This document shows, in pieces, positions 1 through 8,757 of a DNA stretch of 64,000 bases (position 1 is the stretch's first letter; every line of letters begins with the position of its first letter). Location: assembly GCA_965243415.1 (NCBI GenBank), contig OZ251549.1, forward strand, positions 1,364,001 through 1,428,000. Reading direction: 5' to 3'. A program made the position numbers and the translations under genes. Source of the DNA: G965204755 sp965243415. GTDB lineage: Bacteria > Acidobacteriota > Vicinamibacteria > Marinacidobacterales > Marinacidobacteraceae. Below the pieces are notes generated by a model, which worked only from the letters and a program-made list of their open reading frames with translations, was not told where the DNA came from and searched no databases.

Positions 1-2
1 GC

Positions 3-1268
3 CAGCAGACGCTCGGCCTCTACCTCCAGGATTCCTGGACCCCGAACCGCAGACTCACGGTGAACTTCGGCGCCCGCTGGGACGGGACCTTCAACCCCTC
101 CGGCATCGACCATGTCCTGCCGGAGGGCGAGAGCGCTCCCGACGATCTCGACAACTTCTCCCCGAGACTGGGTTTCGTCTTCTCCCTCGACGAGCGCAGC
201 GTACTCCGGGGCGGCGCCGGCGTCTTCTACGCGCGCACGCCGACGCTCCTGTTCCACTCGGCGTTCACCGACACCGGCGTATATCCGCAGTACGGGAACG
301 CGGTGGTCGCACCCGGGGACACCGGGTTCGTCCCGCTCGGCGGCTCCATAGACAACTCGAACCCGCCGGACGGGCTCACTCCGACCCTGAGTTACATCGC
401 TTCGGACTTCGAGGATCCGCGGACGATCCGCGCCAACCTCGGCTACGAGCGGGAGATCACCGCGGATTTCGCGCTGTCCCTCGACCTGGTGTACGCCCGG
501 GGCGATTCGCTCACCTCGAACCGGGACGCGAACGTGCCGGCCCCGGCGCGGGACGAGTACGGCCGCCCGGTCTATTCCGGCGAACGCAGCGATCCCCGGT
601 ACGGCCCCATCCTGGTGCGGGCGCCGCTGGCCCGTTCCGACTACCGGGCGGCGACCATCTCGCTGCGCCACCGGTATGAACACGGCGTCCAGTTCCAGAC
701 CCACTACACCTGGTCGAGCGACCGCTCGAACGACGACAACGAACGCGCCAGCGGCTCCCTCACGCTCACCGATCCCTTCGACCCGGACTACGACTGGGGG
801 GTTTCCGCCCGGGACATTCCCCACCGGTTCGTGGCCAGCGGCCTCTTCGACCTGCCCTTCGGGTTCCGGGCGAGCGGCATCTTCACCGCGCAGTCCGGTT
901 CGCCCTGGACCGCCCTGGATCCCCGGGTGGGCTACCACAACCACCCCGGTTTCGATGTGGGCCCGAACGACGCCCAGGCCCGGGCGGTGGTGGACGGCGC
1001 TCTGGTTCCGGTGAACGGGGAGCGGAACGCCGCCCGGATGAACCTCGACCTGCGCCTGACCCGGAGATTCCGCCTCGGCGGCGTCGAGATCGAAGCGCTG
1101 TTCGAGGTCTTCGATGTGCTGAACCGCAACACCTTCGCCGTGGACGACGCGAACCAGCAGGAGGTCTTCCGCGACGACGGCGTGACCCGGAACCCGGAGT
1201 TCGGCTTGGCGAGCGCCCTCGTCGGCTCCCAGAGAGAAGCCCAACTCGGCCTCCGCCTCGTTTTCTGA
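3..1268 (+). CDS. TonB-dependent receptor, C-terminal part (5' end outside window)
   Basis: The reading frame is open from the left edge, so the true start lies upstream; the visible part is about 421 codons. Near its start is YLQDSW followed by RLTVNFGARWDG, the barrel-strand pattern of TonB-dependent receptors of the carboxypeptidase-regulatory/OMP barrel type. Alternating aromatic and polar strands follow (for example NLGYEREI and RHRYEHGVQFQTHYTWS). The protein ends in GLRLVF with a C-terminal Phe, the usual signal for BAM-dependent outer-membrane insertion. It should sit in the outer membrane as a ligand-gated transporter barrel; plug domain and TonB box are not in view, so the substrate cannot be named. 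The stop overlaps a small hairpin. Confidence 0.85.
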   Translation, partial: QQTLGLYLQDSWTPNRRLTVNFGARWDGTFNPSGIDHVLPEGESAPDDLDNFSPRLGFVFSLDERSVLRGGAGVFYARTPTLLFHSAFTDTGVYPQYGNAVVAPGDTGFVPLGGSIDNSNPPDGLTPTLSYIASDFEDPRTIRANLGYEREITADFALSLDLVYARGDSLTSNRDANVPAPARDEYGRPVYSGERSDPRYGPILVRAPLARSDYRAATISLRHRYEHGVQFQTHYTWSSDRSNDDNERASGSLTLTDPFDPDYDWGVSARDIPHRFVASGLFDLPFGFRASGIFTAQSGSPWTALDPRVGYHNHPGFDVGPNDAQARAVVDGALVPVNGERNAARMNLDLRLTRRFRLGGVEIEALFEVFDVLNRNTFAVDDANQQEVFRDDGVTRNPEFGLASALVGSQREAQLGLRLVF

Positions 1269-1286
1269 CCGGTTTTGTGACCGGTC
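1267..1286 (+). terminator. Hairpin at the receptor stop codon
   Basis: GACCGGT and ACCGGTC form a 7-bp stem around TTTGTG, starting inside the stop codon of the receptor. No clean T-run follows, so termination is uncertain. Confidence 0.3.
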
Positions 1287-1775
1287 TTCCAACGGGTCCT
1301 CCGACCGTTTCCGCCCCTCGCCGTCGTCCGGGGCGCCGCGAATCGGCAGCGGGGTCGGGGACGACCGCACTCCGAGCGGGCGCGAATCCCGAGAATCGCG
1401 GCGCGGCCCCGGGGCGCCGCCTCCGGGAGTCCGGCCCCCGAGGCGCCCGCCACCTCCGCCGGCCCGCGGACACCCAGGCTCCCGGCCAGCGCTGCGCTCT
1501 GCCACTCTGCCGGGTGCGGAAAAGCAGGTGTTTCCCAACGGCGCAGACCTGGCTGCCTCTCGACCTCTGTCGCGAACCGGGCCGCGGGTCTTCCCGGAGG
1601 CCGATCTGACCCCGAACCCGGCGGGGCTGCGCGGCGGGCGGCCCCGGTTCGGATCCCGGGGCTGCCGGACGCCGCCTCCGGTCCCCCGAACTCCTTCGCG
1701 CTCCGCGAACGACTCGGAACGAAGTCGCGTGCCCCCCGGAGCGTCGTTCCCGGGGTAGGGTTCGCGCCCGCAGCG
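1287..1775. other. Intergenic stretch, no gene seen
   Basis: Open frames here on both strands are Arg/Pro/Gly-rich and look like GC-driven shadow frames. I see no convincing promoter except the purine-rich ribosome-binding site of the next gene at its right edge. Confidence 0.5.
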
Positions 1776-1793
1776 GAGAGGAGGAATCGCCGG

Positions 1794-2420
1794 ATGGACG
1801 AAGTGTTCGTGTACTGGGACGACTCGAACCTCACTCACGAGGCCCGGCGTCGCGCCGAGGAACTGCCGGACGGGCCGGACGCCCGCTGCCGGGTCCGCGT
1901 GGACTACGACCGCCTGCTGCGCCTGGCGCAGGCCGACCGCCCGCTGGTCCGCGTGGCCGCCGCCGGTCCGCCGCACCCGGAGTGGCGGCGACTCGGGAAT
2001 CGCCTGGAGAACGCCGGCGTGGCCGTCACGCGGTCCGACCGGGGCGAGGCGGCTCCACCCGGCGGCGAGGCGCCGACCCTGTTCCTCGCCCTCCGGATGC
2101 TCGAGGATGCCCTCGACTACGGAGCCGACCCGGGGATCGCGGTCGTGCTGACCGGCGACGGCGCCGGCTACCGCGAGGGGCAGCCGCTCCACCGCACCCT
2201 GGAGCGGATGCAGCGCCGGAGGTGGCGGTTCGAGGTCCTCTCCTGGGCGAACGCCTGCGACCGGCGCCTGCGCCGCTGGGCCGAGGAACACGGGGTCTTC
2301 GTCCCGTTGGACGATTTCTACGGAGCCATCACCTTCACCGTCCCCTCCCGCGAGGGCCGGGAACTCGCCCGCCCGCGCTACGCGATCCCGCTGGATCTCT
2401 CCCGCCGGCCCCGCGCCTGA
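1794..2420 (+). CDS. NYN/PIN-like domain protein
   Basis: A 208-residue protein starting at an ATG just after GAGAGGAGGA, which decides the start. It begins with VYWDDSNL, matching the N-terminal acidic motif of NYN (LabA/PIN-like) nuclease domains. Its core contains VVLTGDGAGYREGQPLHRTL, where NYN proteins carry a (S/T)GDxD metal-site motif, followed by a helix and a strand-turn near VLSWANACDRRLRRW. The second acidic residue of the usual SGDGDF is replaced (GDGAG), so catalysis is not assured. NYN proteins act in RNA cleavage or processing in the cytoplasm. It stands alone, without an obvious antitoxin or partner. Family assignment rests on motif reading only. Confidence 0.65.
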   Translation: MDEVFVYWDDSNLTHEARRRAEELPDGPDARCRVRVDYDRLLRLAQADRPLVRVAAAGPPHPEWRRLGNRLENAGVAVTRSDRGEAAPPGGEAPTLFLALRMLEDALDYGADPGIAVVLTGDGAGYREGQPLHRTLERMQRRRWRFEVLSWANACDRRLRRWAEEHGVFVPLDDFYGAITFTVPSREGRELARPRYAIPLDLSRRPRA

Positions 2421-3030
2421 CTCGTCCTCTCCCCGAACCGGCGCGCGGAGCCGGGCGAGACCGGCGCCGGGTCGCCCGATCCGGCCCGCCGCCCGGCGGG
2501 GCCGCCGGGCTGCGAGCGCCGCCTCGTCTCCCGGCCGACGATGGTCGGGCCGCGGCGCTTCGACGGCCGCGACCGCGCCGACCTCGACCGGCTCCCGCTC
2601 CCGCCGGCGCTCCCGCTGCCGCGGCCCGTTCCCCCGCCACCGGAGAGCCCCGCGGAGGGCCCCCCGCCGGTTGGCGCCGGCCTCCCCGGACTGTTGCCCT
2701 CCGCGCTCGCCGGCCCTCCGGAGTCGGGAGGACCAGGCCCGCCGCAGCGCCGGCGGCCCCCGTCATCCCGTCCGGCAGCCACCTCACCCCCCGGCCCGCT
2801 TCCCCCGCCGCCGCCTCACCGACCGGCCCCCCGGTTCCAGCGGCCCACCGACCCTCCGGTCCCGACAGCCCCGACCGGCGCCGGCCCGGTCGGCTTCCCG
2901 CCCCGCCCCCGCCACCCCGTCGGCCCCGCCCCCGAGCCGCCCGCTCCCGAACCCCGCGCGGGACCTTCGCGCGCGGGGCGGCCATCCCCGGGGCGACCGG
3001 GCTCCGCCTCCCCCCACCCGGGCCGCCGTG
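2421..3030. other. Intergenic stretch, no gene seen
   Basis: Highly C-rich on this strand. The open frame that continues into lipoprotein 1 from 2541 is Pro/Arg low-complexity sequence and ends up in the true gene only because stop codons are rare at this GC content. Nothing else is recognisable. Confidence 0.5.
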
Positions 3031-3132
3031 TTGACTTCGCCGCCGCCGCTGTGATTCACTCTCTCCCCTTATGCGCGCTCTGCGGGTCGTGCGGATCGTT
3101 TTTTGCCGGTTGCGGCCGGTTCTGCCTATACT
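3031..3132 (+). promoter_or_regulatory. Dual promoter-like module of lipoprotein 1
   Basis: Two sigma70-like elements are visible: TTGACT (3031-3036) with a 17-bp spacer to ATTCAC (3054-3059), and TTGCCG (3103-3108) with an 18-bp spacer to TATACT (3127-3132). Both elements with identical spacing recur upstream of lipoprotein 4, which argues that they are functional. Transcription from the second would start near 3139 and give a ~120-nt leader. Confidence 0.6.
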
Positions 3133-3260
3133 CCGCCCCGACCCGGCGCAGACTGCGTCGGGCTGACCCCTGCCGGGAACCCGGCGAGAAGGCCCTTCGA
3201 CGGCGCCCGCCCCCGGACCGGCGGGCGACTCCGTTCCCCGTCCTACAGGAGGTAGGCGAC

Positions 3261-5834
3261 ATGCTGCAGATCACCGGGAAGTCGGTTCCGCGCCGCGGAC
3301 CGACTCTCCTTCTCGCCCTGATTCTGGGCGCCGGCCTGGCGCTCTCGGGCTGCGGGGACGACGACTCGACGACCACGCCGGCGCCGGCGCCGGCCCCGGC
3401 CCCGGCTCCGCCGGCGGCGCCGGATCCGGTCGGCGTTCCGGGCGGGCTGAAGGCCACCGGGGGCGTCGGCTTCATCGAGTTCAGTTGGGAAGCGGTCGAA
3501 GGCGCCACCGGCTACGAAGTCCAGATGACCATGACGGAAGGCGACTTCAGTTCCGTCGCCACCGCCATGGTCTCGGCGACGATGCACCGGTTCGGCGATG
3601 TGGCCCCGGAGACCACCGGCTACGGGCGGGTGCGGGCTCACGAAGGTGACCGGCAGAGCGACTGGAGCGAGACGGCGATGGGCATGACCATGGCCGCGCC
3701 GCTGGTGCTGGGGATGCCGATGCCGACGGTGTCGAGCACCGGCCCCGACCACATCGAGTGGAGTTGGGAGCCGATCGCGGATGCGCTGACCTACCAGGTC
3801 CAGACCGCCGACTCGATGGACGGCTTCATGGACAGCATGGATCCGGCCGTGATCGCGGGGCAACTCCAGACGGCGACCACCTACCGCGCCGAAGTCGACC
3901 CGGAGACGACGATGTACATCCGGGTGCGGGCCGGCGCCGGAACGCCGACCGCGCCGATCTCCGGCGAGTGGAGCGCCGCGGTGATGGGGATGACCGATGT
4001 TGCGCCGATCCCGTTCACCGTGAGCATGACGCCGCCGGAAGCGGGCGCCGACAAGGACTGCATGGGCCAGGCGTTCTGCCCGGACGGCAACTCGGACCCG
4101 AAGAAGGCGATGGCCTCCGTGAACGAGATGATGATGGTGACCGCGTCGCACGACACCCAGGTCACGCCGATGTTCGTGGACGGCGCTCCCGCCGTTACCG
4201 CCAGCGCCGGCGGGGACACCCCGTTCATGCACTCGAATTTCATGGCGATGCAGACCATGGTCGCCGGCGACGGGGTCTCCTTCATGCTCCAGCCGGTCAC
4301 CGTGGGCGCCGGTCAGGAACCGATGGCGATGGGCGATGCCATGTACATCACCTGCGGGCCGTTCCGCTGCTCCGAGGCCTCCGATGAGACGCCGGCCGCC
4401 CCGGAGATCACCCTCGCCGACTCCGAGGTCTGCGAGAACTTCGAGGTGGACCTCACGCTCGTCAAGGGCGCCGCCCTCAACAGCTACTACCTGGCCGATG
4501 CCGGCGGCGTCGATGTGGGCTGGGTGTATACCGCCAGCCATGCCGCGCGGGTCACCCACGAGTTCGCGAATGTCACCGCCGGCACTGCGTCCATGACCGT
4601 GCCGGGCACTTCGCTCGCACCGACTTCCACGCCGAGAGCGCTCAGCATGACCGCTGCGGCGGAGGCTTCGAGCAGCAAGGTCAACAAGTTCGGCGGTTCC
4701 GCGAATCGAGACACGCAGCCGATCTCTCAGTCCCCGAGCGACTTGTCGCAATCCGACCCGGGGCCGATCCGCAACGGTCCGAACGACTGCCTGCCGCTTA
4801 CCCAGACGGGCCACGACAGCAATGGAAACCGCGGCGGCTGGAGTTACTTCGCCATCCTGCGGAATGGCAACGCAATTCGCAATGAAGTCCGCCCGCTCCG
4901 GAGGCCGGAACACTGTTTCCGACTCATCACGGACGGTGTCTATATCGATGTGGGTACGCTTCACAATATGCGGCTTGATGACTTTATCTTCTACAACTAT
5001 CTCCCTGGTTACAGCGTCCATGTGGACCCGGTGGGCGGTGTTTCCTGGGCCGGGAGCAGCGTCACCGACTGGGGCGACGCCCATCCCTTCGACGAGTTGA
5101 AGTGCCCGCGGGTCACTTTCGCCGCCGAAGACCAGTTGGATGTCTGCGCCGACTTCCAGGAGGAAGTGGACGCCTACTGGGGTGCCGGGATCGGCTCCGG
5201 GGGCGCGTTCCAGGTACAGTTCGACGCGACCGGGACGGACAACGTCGGAGGACGGCTCAACAACATCGTCATTCGGAACCGCGCCACCCTGCCGAGCGGA
5301 GATACCGGTGGCATGGAGTACCGCCCCGACGGCAGTCGCCACGCCAACATGTGGCTCGCCGACGGGCGTGCCGGCGAGAACTCGAACACCGGGATCGACG
5401 GAAAGCGGCGCAACGCCAACATGTATTGGCTCAAACCGGACTTTGAACATGCCAAGAGCGGCACCGTCTGGACGCCGATCATGACCCTGAAGATGACCGA
5501 TGACGATGGTGACCCGGCGTACGGAGACTTCGGCAAGATCGACATGGTCACTCCCAACGGGATGGCCGACAACATGACCGGTACCGGTACCACGGGCCAG
5601 GCGGATCATGCCCAGTGCTCCGACGCCGACGGCCCCGGCTGCGATGCAACGATGACTTTCGACCTCAGCGCGACCTTCACCCGCATCGCGAACACCGATT
5701 CCTGCACCCGGACCATCGAACAGTCCATCACCTGCACCTGGGACGCCGACGGAGACAACAAGCGCAAGGGCGCAACGGCCTTCGACACGGACGCGGCGGA
5801 CAACACCTTCATCTCCTGCGAGGCCGCCAACTGA
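3261..5834 (+). CDS. Fn3-like domain lipoprotein 1 (Met-rich)
   Basis: An 857-residue secreted lipoprotein. The ATG follows CAGGAGGT with good spacing, which fixes the start although the frame is open for 720 bp upstream. The signal peptide ends in the lipobox LSGC with Cys31, followed by GDDD and an Ala/Pro linker. Two Fn3-like repeats follow, at about 55-145 and 150-245, each with a FSWEAVEGATGYEVQ-like strand and a YxRVRA strand. The rest (about 250-857) is a Cys-containing region with landmarks CMGQAFCPD, YITCGPFRCSE, GPIRNGPNDC and a C-terminal TCTWDADGD. Methionine is very frequent in the Fn3-like part. It should be an envelope lipoprotein; function unknown. It is closest in leader and promoter to lipoprotein 4 and ends in its own terminator, so it is a single-gene unit. 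Confidence 0.8.
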   Translation: MLQITGKSVPRRGPTLLLALILGAGLALSGCGDDDSTTTPAPAPAPAPAPPAAPDPVGVPGGLKATGGVGFIEFSWEAVEGATGYEVQMTMTEGDFSSVATAMVSATMHRFGDVAPETTGYGRVRAHEGDRQSDWSETAMGMTMAAPLVLGMPMPTVSSTGPDHIEWSWEPIADALTYQVQTADSMDGFMDSMDPAVIAGQLQTATTYRAEVDPETTMYIRVRAGAGTPTAPISGEWSAAVMGMTDVAPIPFTVSMTPPEAGADKDCMGQAFCPDGNSDPKKAMASVNEMMMVTASHDTQVTPMFVDGAPAVTASAGGDTPFMHSNFMAMQTMVAGDGVSFMLQPVTVGAGQEPMAMGDAMYITCGPFRCSEASDETPAAPEITLADSEVCENFEVDLTLVKGAALNSYYLADAGGVDVGWVYTASHAARVTHEFANVTAGTASMTVPGTSLAPTSTPRALSMTAAAEASSSKVNKFGGSANRDTQPISQSPSDLSQSDPGPIRNGPNDCLPLTQTGHDSNGNRGGWSYFAILRNGNAIRNEVRPLRRPEHCFRLITDGVYIDVGTLHNMRLDDFIFYNYLPGYSVHVDPVGGVSWAGSSVTDWGDAHPFDELKCPRVTFAAEDQLDVCADFQEEVDAYWGAGIGSGGAFQVQFDATGTDNVGGRLNNIVIRNRATLPSGDTGGMEYRPDGSRHANMWLADGRAGENSNTGIDGKRRNANMYWLKPDFEHAKSGTVWTPIMTLKMTDDDGDPAYGDFGKIDMVTPNGMADNMTGTGTTGQADHAQCSDADGPGCDATMTFDLSATFTRIANTDSCTRTIEQSITCTWDADGDNKRKGATAFDTDAADNTFISCEAAN

Positions 5835-5892
5835 CCGAGCCAGGACCTGACTGACGGTCGGGGGCGCATTCGCCGCTCCCGACTGTCACAAC

Positions 5893-5921
5893 GCCCCGGA
5901 GCTCTGGGCTCCGGGGCTTTT
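5893..5921 (+). terminator. Rho-independent terminator of lipoprotein 1
   Basis: A perfect 10-bp stem, GCCCCGGAGC / GCTCCGGGGC, with loop TCTGG, followed by TTTTCTC. Confidence 0.85.
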
Positions 5922-6470
5922 CTCGTGTACGGAGTTGCCCCGGCCTCCGAACTCCCCGATTCCCCGAAAGCCCCATCCGCCGGCGAACCCCCCGAACCGC
6001 CCGACCTTTCTCCGAACGTCACCCGACCCTCCCCGCCCGCGTCACTCCGCGCCTCCCCGACTTTCGACCTCGCTCGAATGCCACCGCCCGGTCGGCCCGT
6101 TTCCAACCGCCCCACCTCCCAACCGTCTCCAGCCCGCGCTTCACGACGCTCCCGTCATCCGGGCCACCTGAGGACCCCGGAGCCCCGACCGGGGGTTCCC
6201 TGCCGAGCCGACGACTCGCCGGCCGGCGCCACCCTGCGGCGGCCCCCGGCCGCGCTATCCCCTCTCCGGTCGGCGCCGTCCCTCGGGATCGGTGCCGCGG
6301 ATTCCTGCTGTCCGGGGGTCGGTAGACAGCCGTCGGTGCCAGGCCCGCCGTTCCGTCACGGCAGGGAATAGCGGCCGTTACCGACGGGCGCCCGAAGCCA
6401 CCGGCCGTTCCCTTCGCCGGGTCCGGGTCTGCCGCCCCGGCGGCCCTCCGGAAGGGCGGGGAGGGCGGTT
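5922..6470. other. Intergenic stretch between convergent units, no gene seen
   Basis: C-rich low-complexity sequence lies between the lipoprotein 1 terminator and the end of the leftward suf operon. The open frames are Pro/Ser/Arg-rich shadows. No clear terminator for the suf operon was found. Confidence 0.45.
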
Positions 6471-6893
6471 CTACAGCAGGCCCAGTTTCAACTTGGCGGC
6501 GTCGCTCATGCGGTCGGGGTTCCAGGGCGGGTCCCAGACCAGGTCCACCCGCACCGAGGAGACGCCCTCGATCCGGCCGATCTTCTGTTCGACTTCCGGG
6601 GGCAGGGTGCCGGCGACCGGGCAGGCCGGGGAGGTCAGGGTCATCTCCACCTCGACCTTGCCGTCGTCCTCGACGCCCACCCGGTACACCAGCCCCAGTT
6701 CGTGGATGTCCACCGGGATCTCCGGGTCGTAGCAGGTCTGGAGCACTTCGACGACCCGCTCCCGCAGCGGATTCGCCTCGCCGCCCCCGTTCTCCGTACC
6801 GTTCCCGGTACCGACCTCGCCGCCGGTCGGGGCCTCTGCGGCGGCCCCGTCCGGGGTCGCGCTCGCTGTCGTTCCGGGTCGTTCTTCGGTCAT
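6471..6893 (-). CDS. sufT: SufT-like DUF59/MIP18-family Fe-S assembly protein
   Basis: The protein has 140 residues from an ATG preceded by AAGAAGGAGC. A longer alternative starts at 6995, where ATGA overlaps the sufU stop. After a low-complexity Glu/Gly/Thr-rich N-terminus comes the DUF59 domain with CYDPEIPVDIHELGLVY, the typical SPACPVAG motif and the conserved C-terminal WDPPWNPDRMSDAAKLKLG. In the family this protein helps Fe-S cluster maturation or transfer to target proteins in the cytosol. It is the last gene of the suf operon, a common position for sufT. The start is the only uncertain point. Confidence 0.85.
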   Translation of the reverse strand: MTEERPGTTASATPDGAAAEAPTGGEVGTGNGTENGGGEANPLRERVVEVLQTCYDPEIPVDIHELGLVYRVGVEDDGKVEVEMTLTSPACPVAGTLPPEVEQKIGRIEGVSSVRVDLVWDPPWNPDRMSDAAKLKLGLL

Positions 6894-6991
6894 GGTGGTC
6901 GCTCCTTCTTCCGGGGGGTTTCCTGCAGGCGCGGCGCTCCCCGGGGCGCGCCGCCGCTCCTCGAGCATCGGGGAGTCGTTCCCCGGCGCGC

Positions 6992-7486
6992 TCATTCGGT
7001 GCTCGCCACCTTCCCCTCGTCTTCGATCGCGGCGCGGAGCGTGTGCCAGGCGAGCGTCGCGCACTTCACCCGCGCCGGATAGTCCCGCACCCCGGCGAAG
7101 ACTCCCAATTTCCCCATCTCTTCGCCCGGGCCGTCGGCGCTTGCCTCCGATGCGCCCGGCTCGTCGCCGGAGGCCAGTCGGCGGAACGCTTCCACCAGCC
7201 GCAGCGCGCCGGCTTCCTCCCGCCCGCGGATCATCTCCGTCAGCAACGAGGCCGAAGCGGTGGAGATGGCGCACCCCTCGCCGGTGAACGCCGCTCCCCG
7301 CACCACGCCGCCCTCCACCCGGAGGAGCAGGCGCAGCCGGTCGCCGCAGAGGGGGTTGAAGCCGTCGGCGCTGCGGTTCGCGCCTTCGAGGTCCCCGAAG
7401 TTGCGCGGTTTCCGGCTGTGGTCGAGGATGACCTCCCGATACAACTCGCGCAGTTCCGCGCCGACGCCGCTTCCGCCTCCGTTCAT
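6992..7486 (-). CDS. sufU: SufU-type Fe-S scaffold/sulfurtransferase
   Basis: 164 residues, starting at an ATG that overlaps the sufS stop (ATGA). The three conserved cysteines of SufU/IscU proteins are present in NPLCGD, GEGCAIS and RVKCATLAW, and the N-terminus LYREVILDHSRKPRNFG is diagnostic. SufU accepts sulfur from the SufS persulfide and passes it to the SufBCD complex. An insertion of about 20 residues between the second and third Cys (around SGDEPGASEASADGPGEE) is typical of SufU rather than IscU. It is translationally coupled to sufS upstream and to the sufT frame downstream. Confidence 0.92.
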   Translation of the reverse strand: MNGGGSGVGAELRELYREVILDHSRKPRNFGDLEGANRSADGFNPLCGDRLRLLLRVEGGVVRGAAFTGEGCAISTASASLLTEMIRGREEAGALRLVEAFRRLASGDEPGASEASADGPGEEMGKLGVFAGVRDYPARVKCATLAWHTLRAAIEDEGKVASTE

Positions 7487-8757
7487 GGCCGGAACAACTC
7501 GATCGCGGTGCGGAGGCCGGCGGCCAGGCGTTCGACTTCCGCCTCGGTGTTGTAGAGCCCGAAGGAGGCGCGCACCGTCGCCGGAACGCCGTATCGCTCC
7601 ATGAGCGGCTGGGTGCAGTGGTGTCCGGTGCGGACGCAGACGCCCTCCTGGTCGAGCACGGTGCCGAGATCGTGCGGATGGATCCCCTCCATCGTGAAGG
7701 AGACCACCGCCGCCTTGTCCGGGGCGGTCCCGATCAGGCGGAGCCCGGGGACCTCGGCGAGTCGGGCCTCCGCCGCCTGTCGCAGATGCTCTTCGTGGGC
7801 GGCCACCGCTTCGATGCCGAGGGCGTCCAGGTAGTCGGCGGCGGCGGCGAGCCCCACCGGGCCGGCGATGTTCGGCGTCCCCGCCTCGAACTTCGCCGGG
7901 GGATCCGCATAGGTCGTCCCCGAGAACTTCACGCTGCGGATCATCTCCCCGCCTCCCTGGTACGGCGGAATGCGTTCCAGCAACGCCTTCCGGCCCCAGA
8001 GGACGCCGATCCCCGACGGGCCGTACATCTTGTGGCCGGACACCGCGTAGAAGTCGCAGTCCAGATCCCGCACTTCGATCTTCAGGTGCGGCGCCGCCTG
8101 CGCCCCGTCCACCACCACGAACGCGCCCCGTTCCCGGGCCAGGGCCGCCATCCGCCGCACCGGGTTCACCGTGCCCAGCGCGTTCGATACATGCACCAGG
8201 GACACGATCCGGGTGCGGTCGCCGAGGCGGGCGGCGAAGTCGTCGAGGTCGAGTTCCCCCCGGTCGGTGACCCGGACCGCCGAGACGCTCGCTCCGGTGG
8301 TTTCCGCGACCATCTGCCAGGGGACGATGTTCGAGTGGTGCTCCATCTCGGTGAGCAGCACTTCGTCGCCGGGGCGGAGCGCGTGGCGGCCGAGACAGGA
8401 AGCGACCAGGTTCAATCCTTCCGTCGCTCCCCGGACGAAGATCACCTCTTCCGCGGAGGCGGCGCCGAGGAAGGTCGCCAGGCGCCGCCGCGCCGCCTCG
8501 TACTGCCGGGTGGCGCGCTCCGAGAGGACATGGACGCCGCGATGGATGTTCGCGTAGCCGGTCTCGTACATCCGGTCCACCGCGTCGAGCACTGCCCGGG
8601 GCTTCTGGGAACTGGCGGCGTTGTCCAGGTAGGCGATCGGGCGGCCGCGCGCCTGCTCGCCCAGGATGGGGAAGTCGGCGCGCACCCGGTCGAGGTCGTA
8701 CGCCGGCGCCCCGCCGGTACTGCCGCCCGTCCGGCCGTTCGTACCGCCGCTCGTCAT
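7483..8757 (-). CDS. sufS: Cysteine desulfurase SufS
   Basis: 424 residues from an ATG overlapping the sufD stop by ATGA; longer upstream readings lie inside sufD and are rejected. It is a fold-type I PLP enzyme: SGHKMYGPSGIGVLWG holds the Schiff-base Lys, and TGHHCTQPLMERYG holds the catalytic Cys in the short-loop arrangement of group II desulfurases. The N-terminus YLDNAASSQKPRAVL is characteristic. It takes sulfur from L-cysteine and hands it to SufU. Length and motifs are normal for the family, apart from an extra Gly/Thr-rich N-terminal tail of ~15 residues. Confidence 0.95.
   Translation of the reverse strand: MTSGGTNGRTGGSTGGAPAYDLDRVRADFPILGEQARGRPIAYLDNAASSQKPRAVLDAVDRMYETGYANIHRGVHVLSERATRQYEAARRRLATFLGAASAEEVIFVRGATEGLNLVASCLGRHALRPGDEVLLTEMEHHSNIVPWQMVAETTGASVSAVRVTDRGELDLDDFAARLGDRTRIVSLVHVSNALGTVNPVRRMAALARERGAFVVVDGAQAAPHLKIEVRDLDCDFYAVSGHKMYGPSGIGVLWGRKALLERIPPYQGGGEMIRSVKFSGTTYADPPAKFEAGTPNIAGPVGLAAAADYLDALGIEAVAAHEEHLRQAAEARLAEVPGLRLIGTAPDKAAVVSFTMEGIHPHDLGTVLDQEGVCVRTGHHCTQPLMERYGVPATVRASFGLYNTEAEVERLAAGLRTAIELFRP

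Noticed and set aside
1794..2420. Toxin-antitoxin assignment for the NYN/PIN-like protein
   Set aside because: No small partner gene on either side and no PIN-toxin core motif set; only the domain call is kept.
2541..3260. N-terminal extension of lipoprotein 1
   Set aside because: Pro/Arg low-complexity; the ATG at 3261 has a strong Shine-Dalgarno and begins a perfect lipoprotein signal peptide shared by three paralogues.
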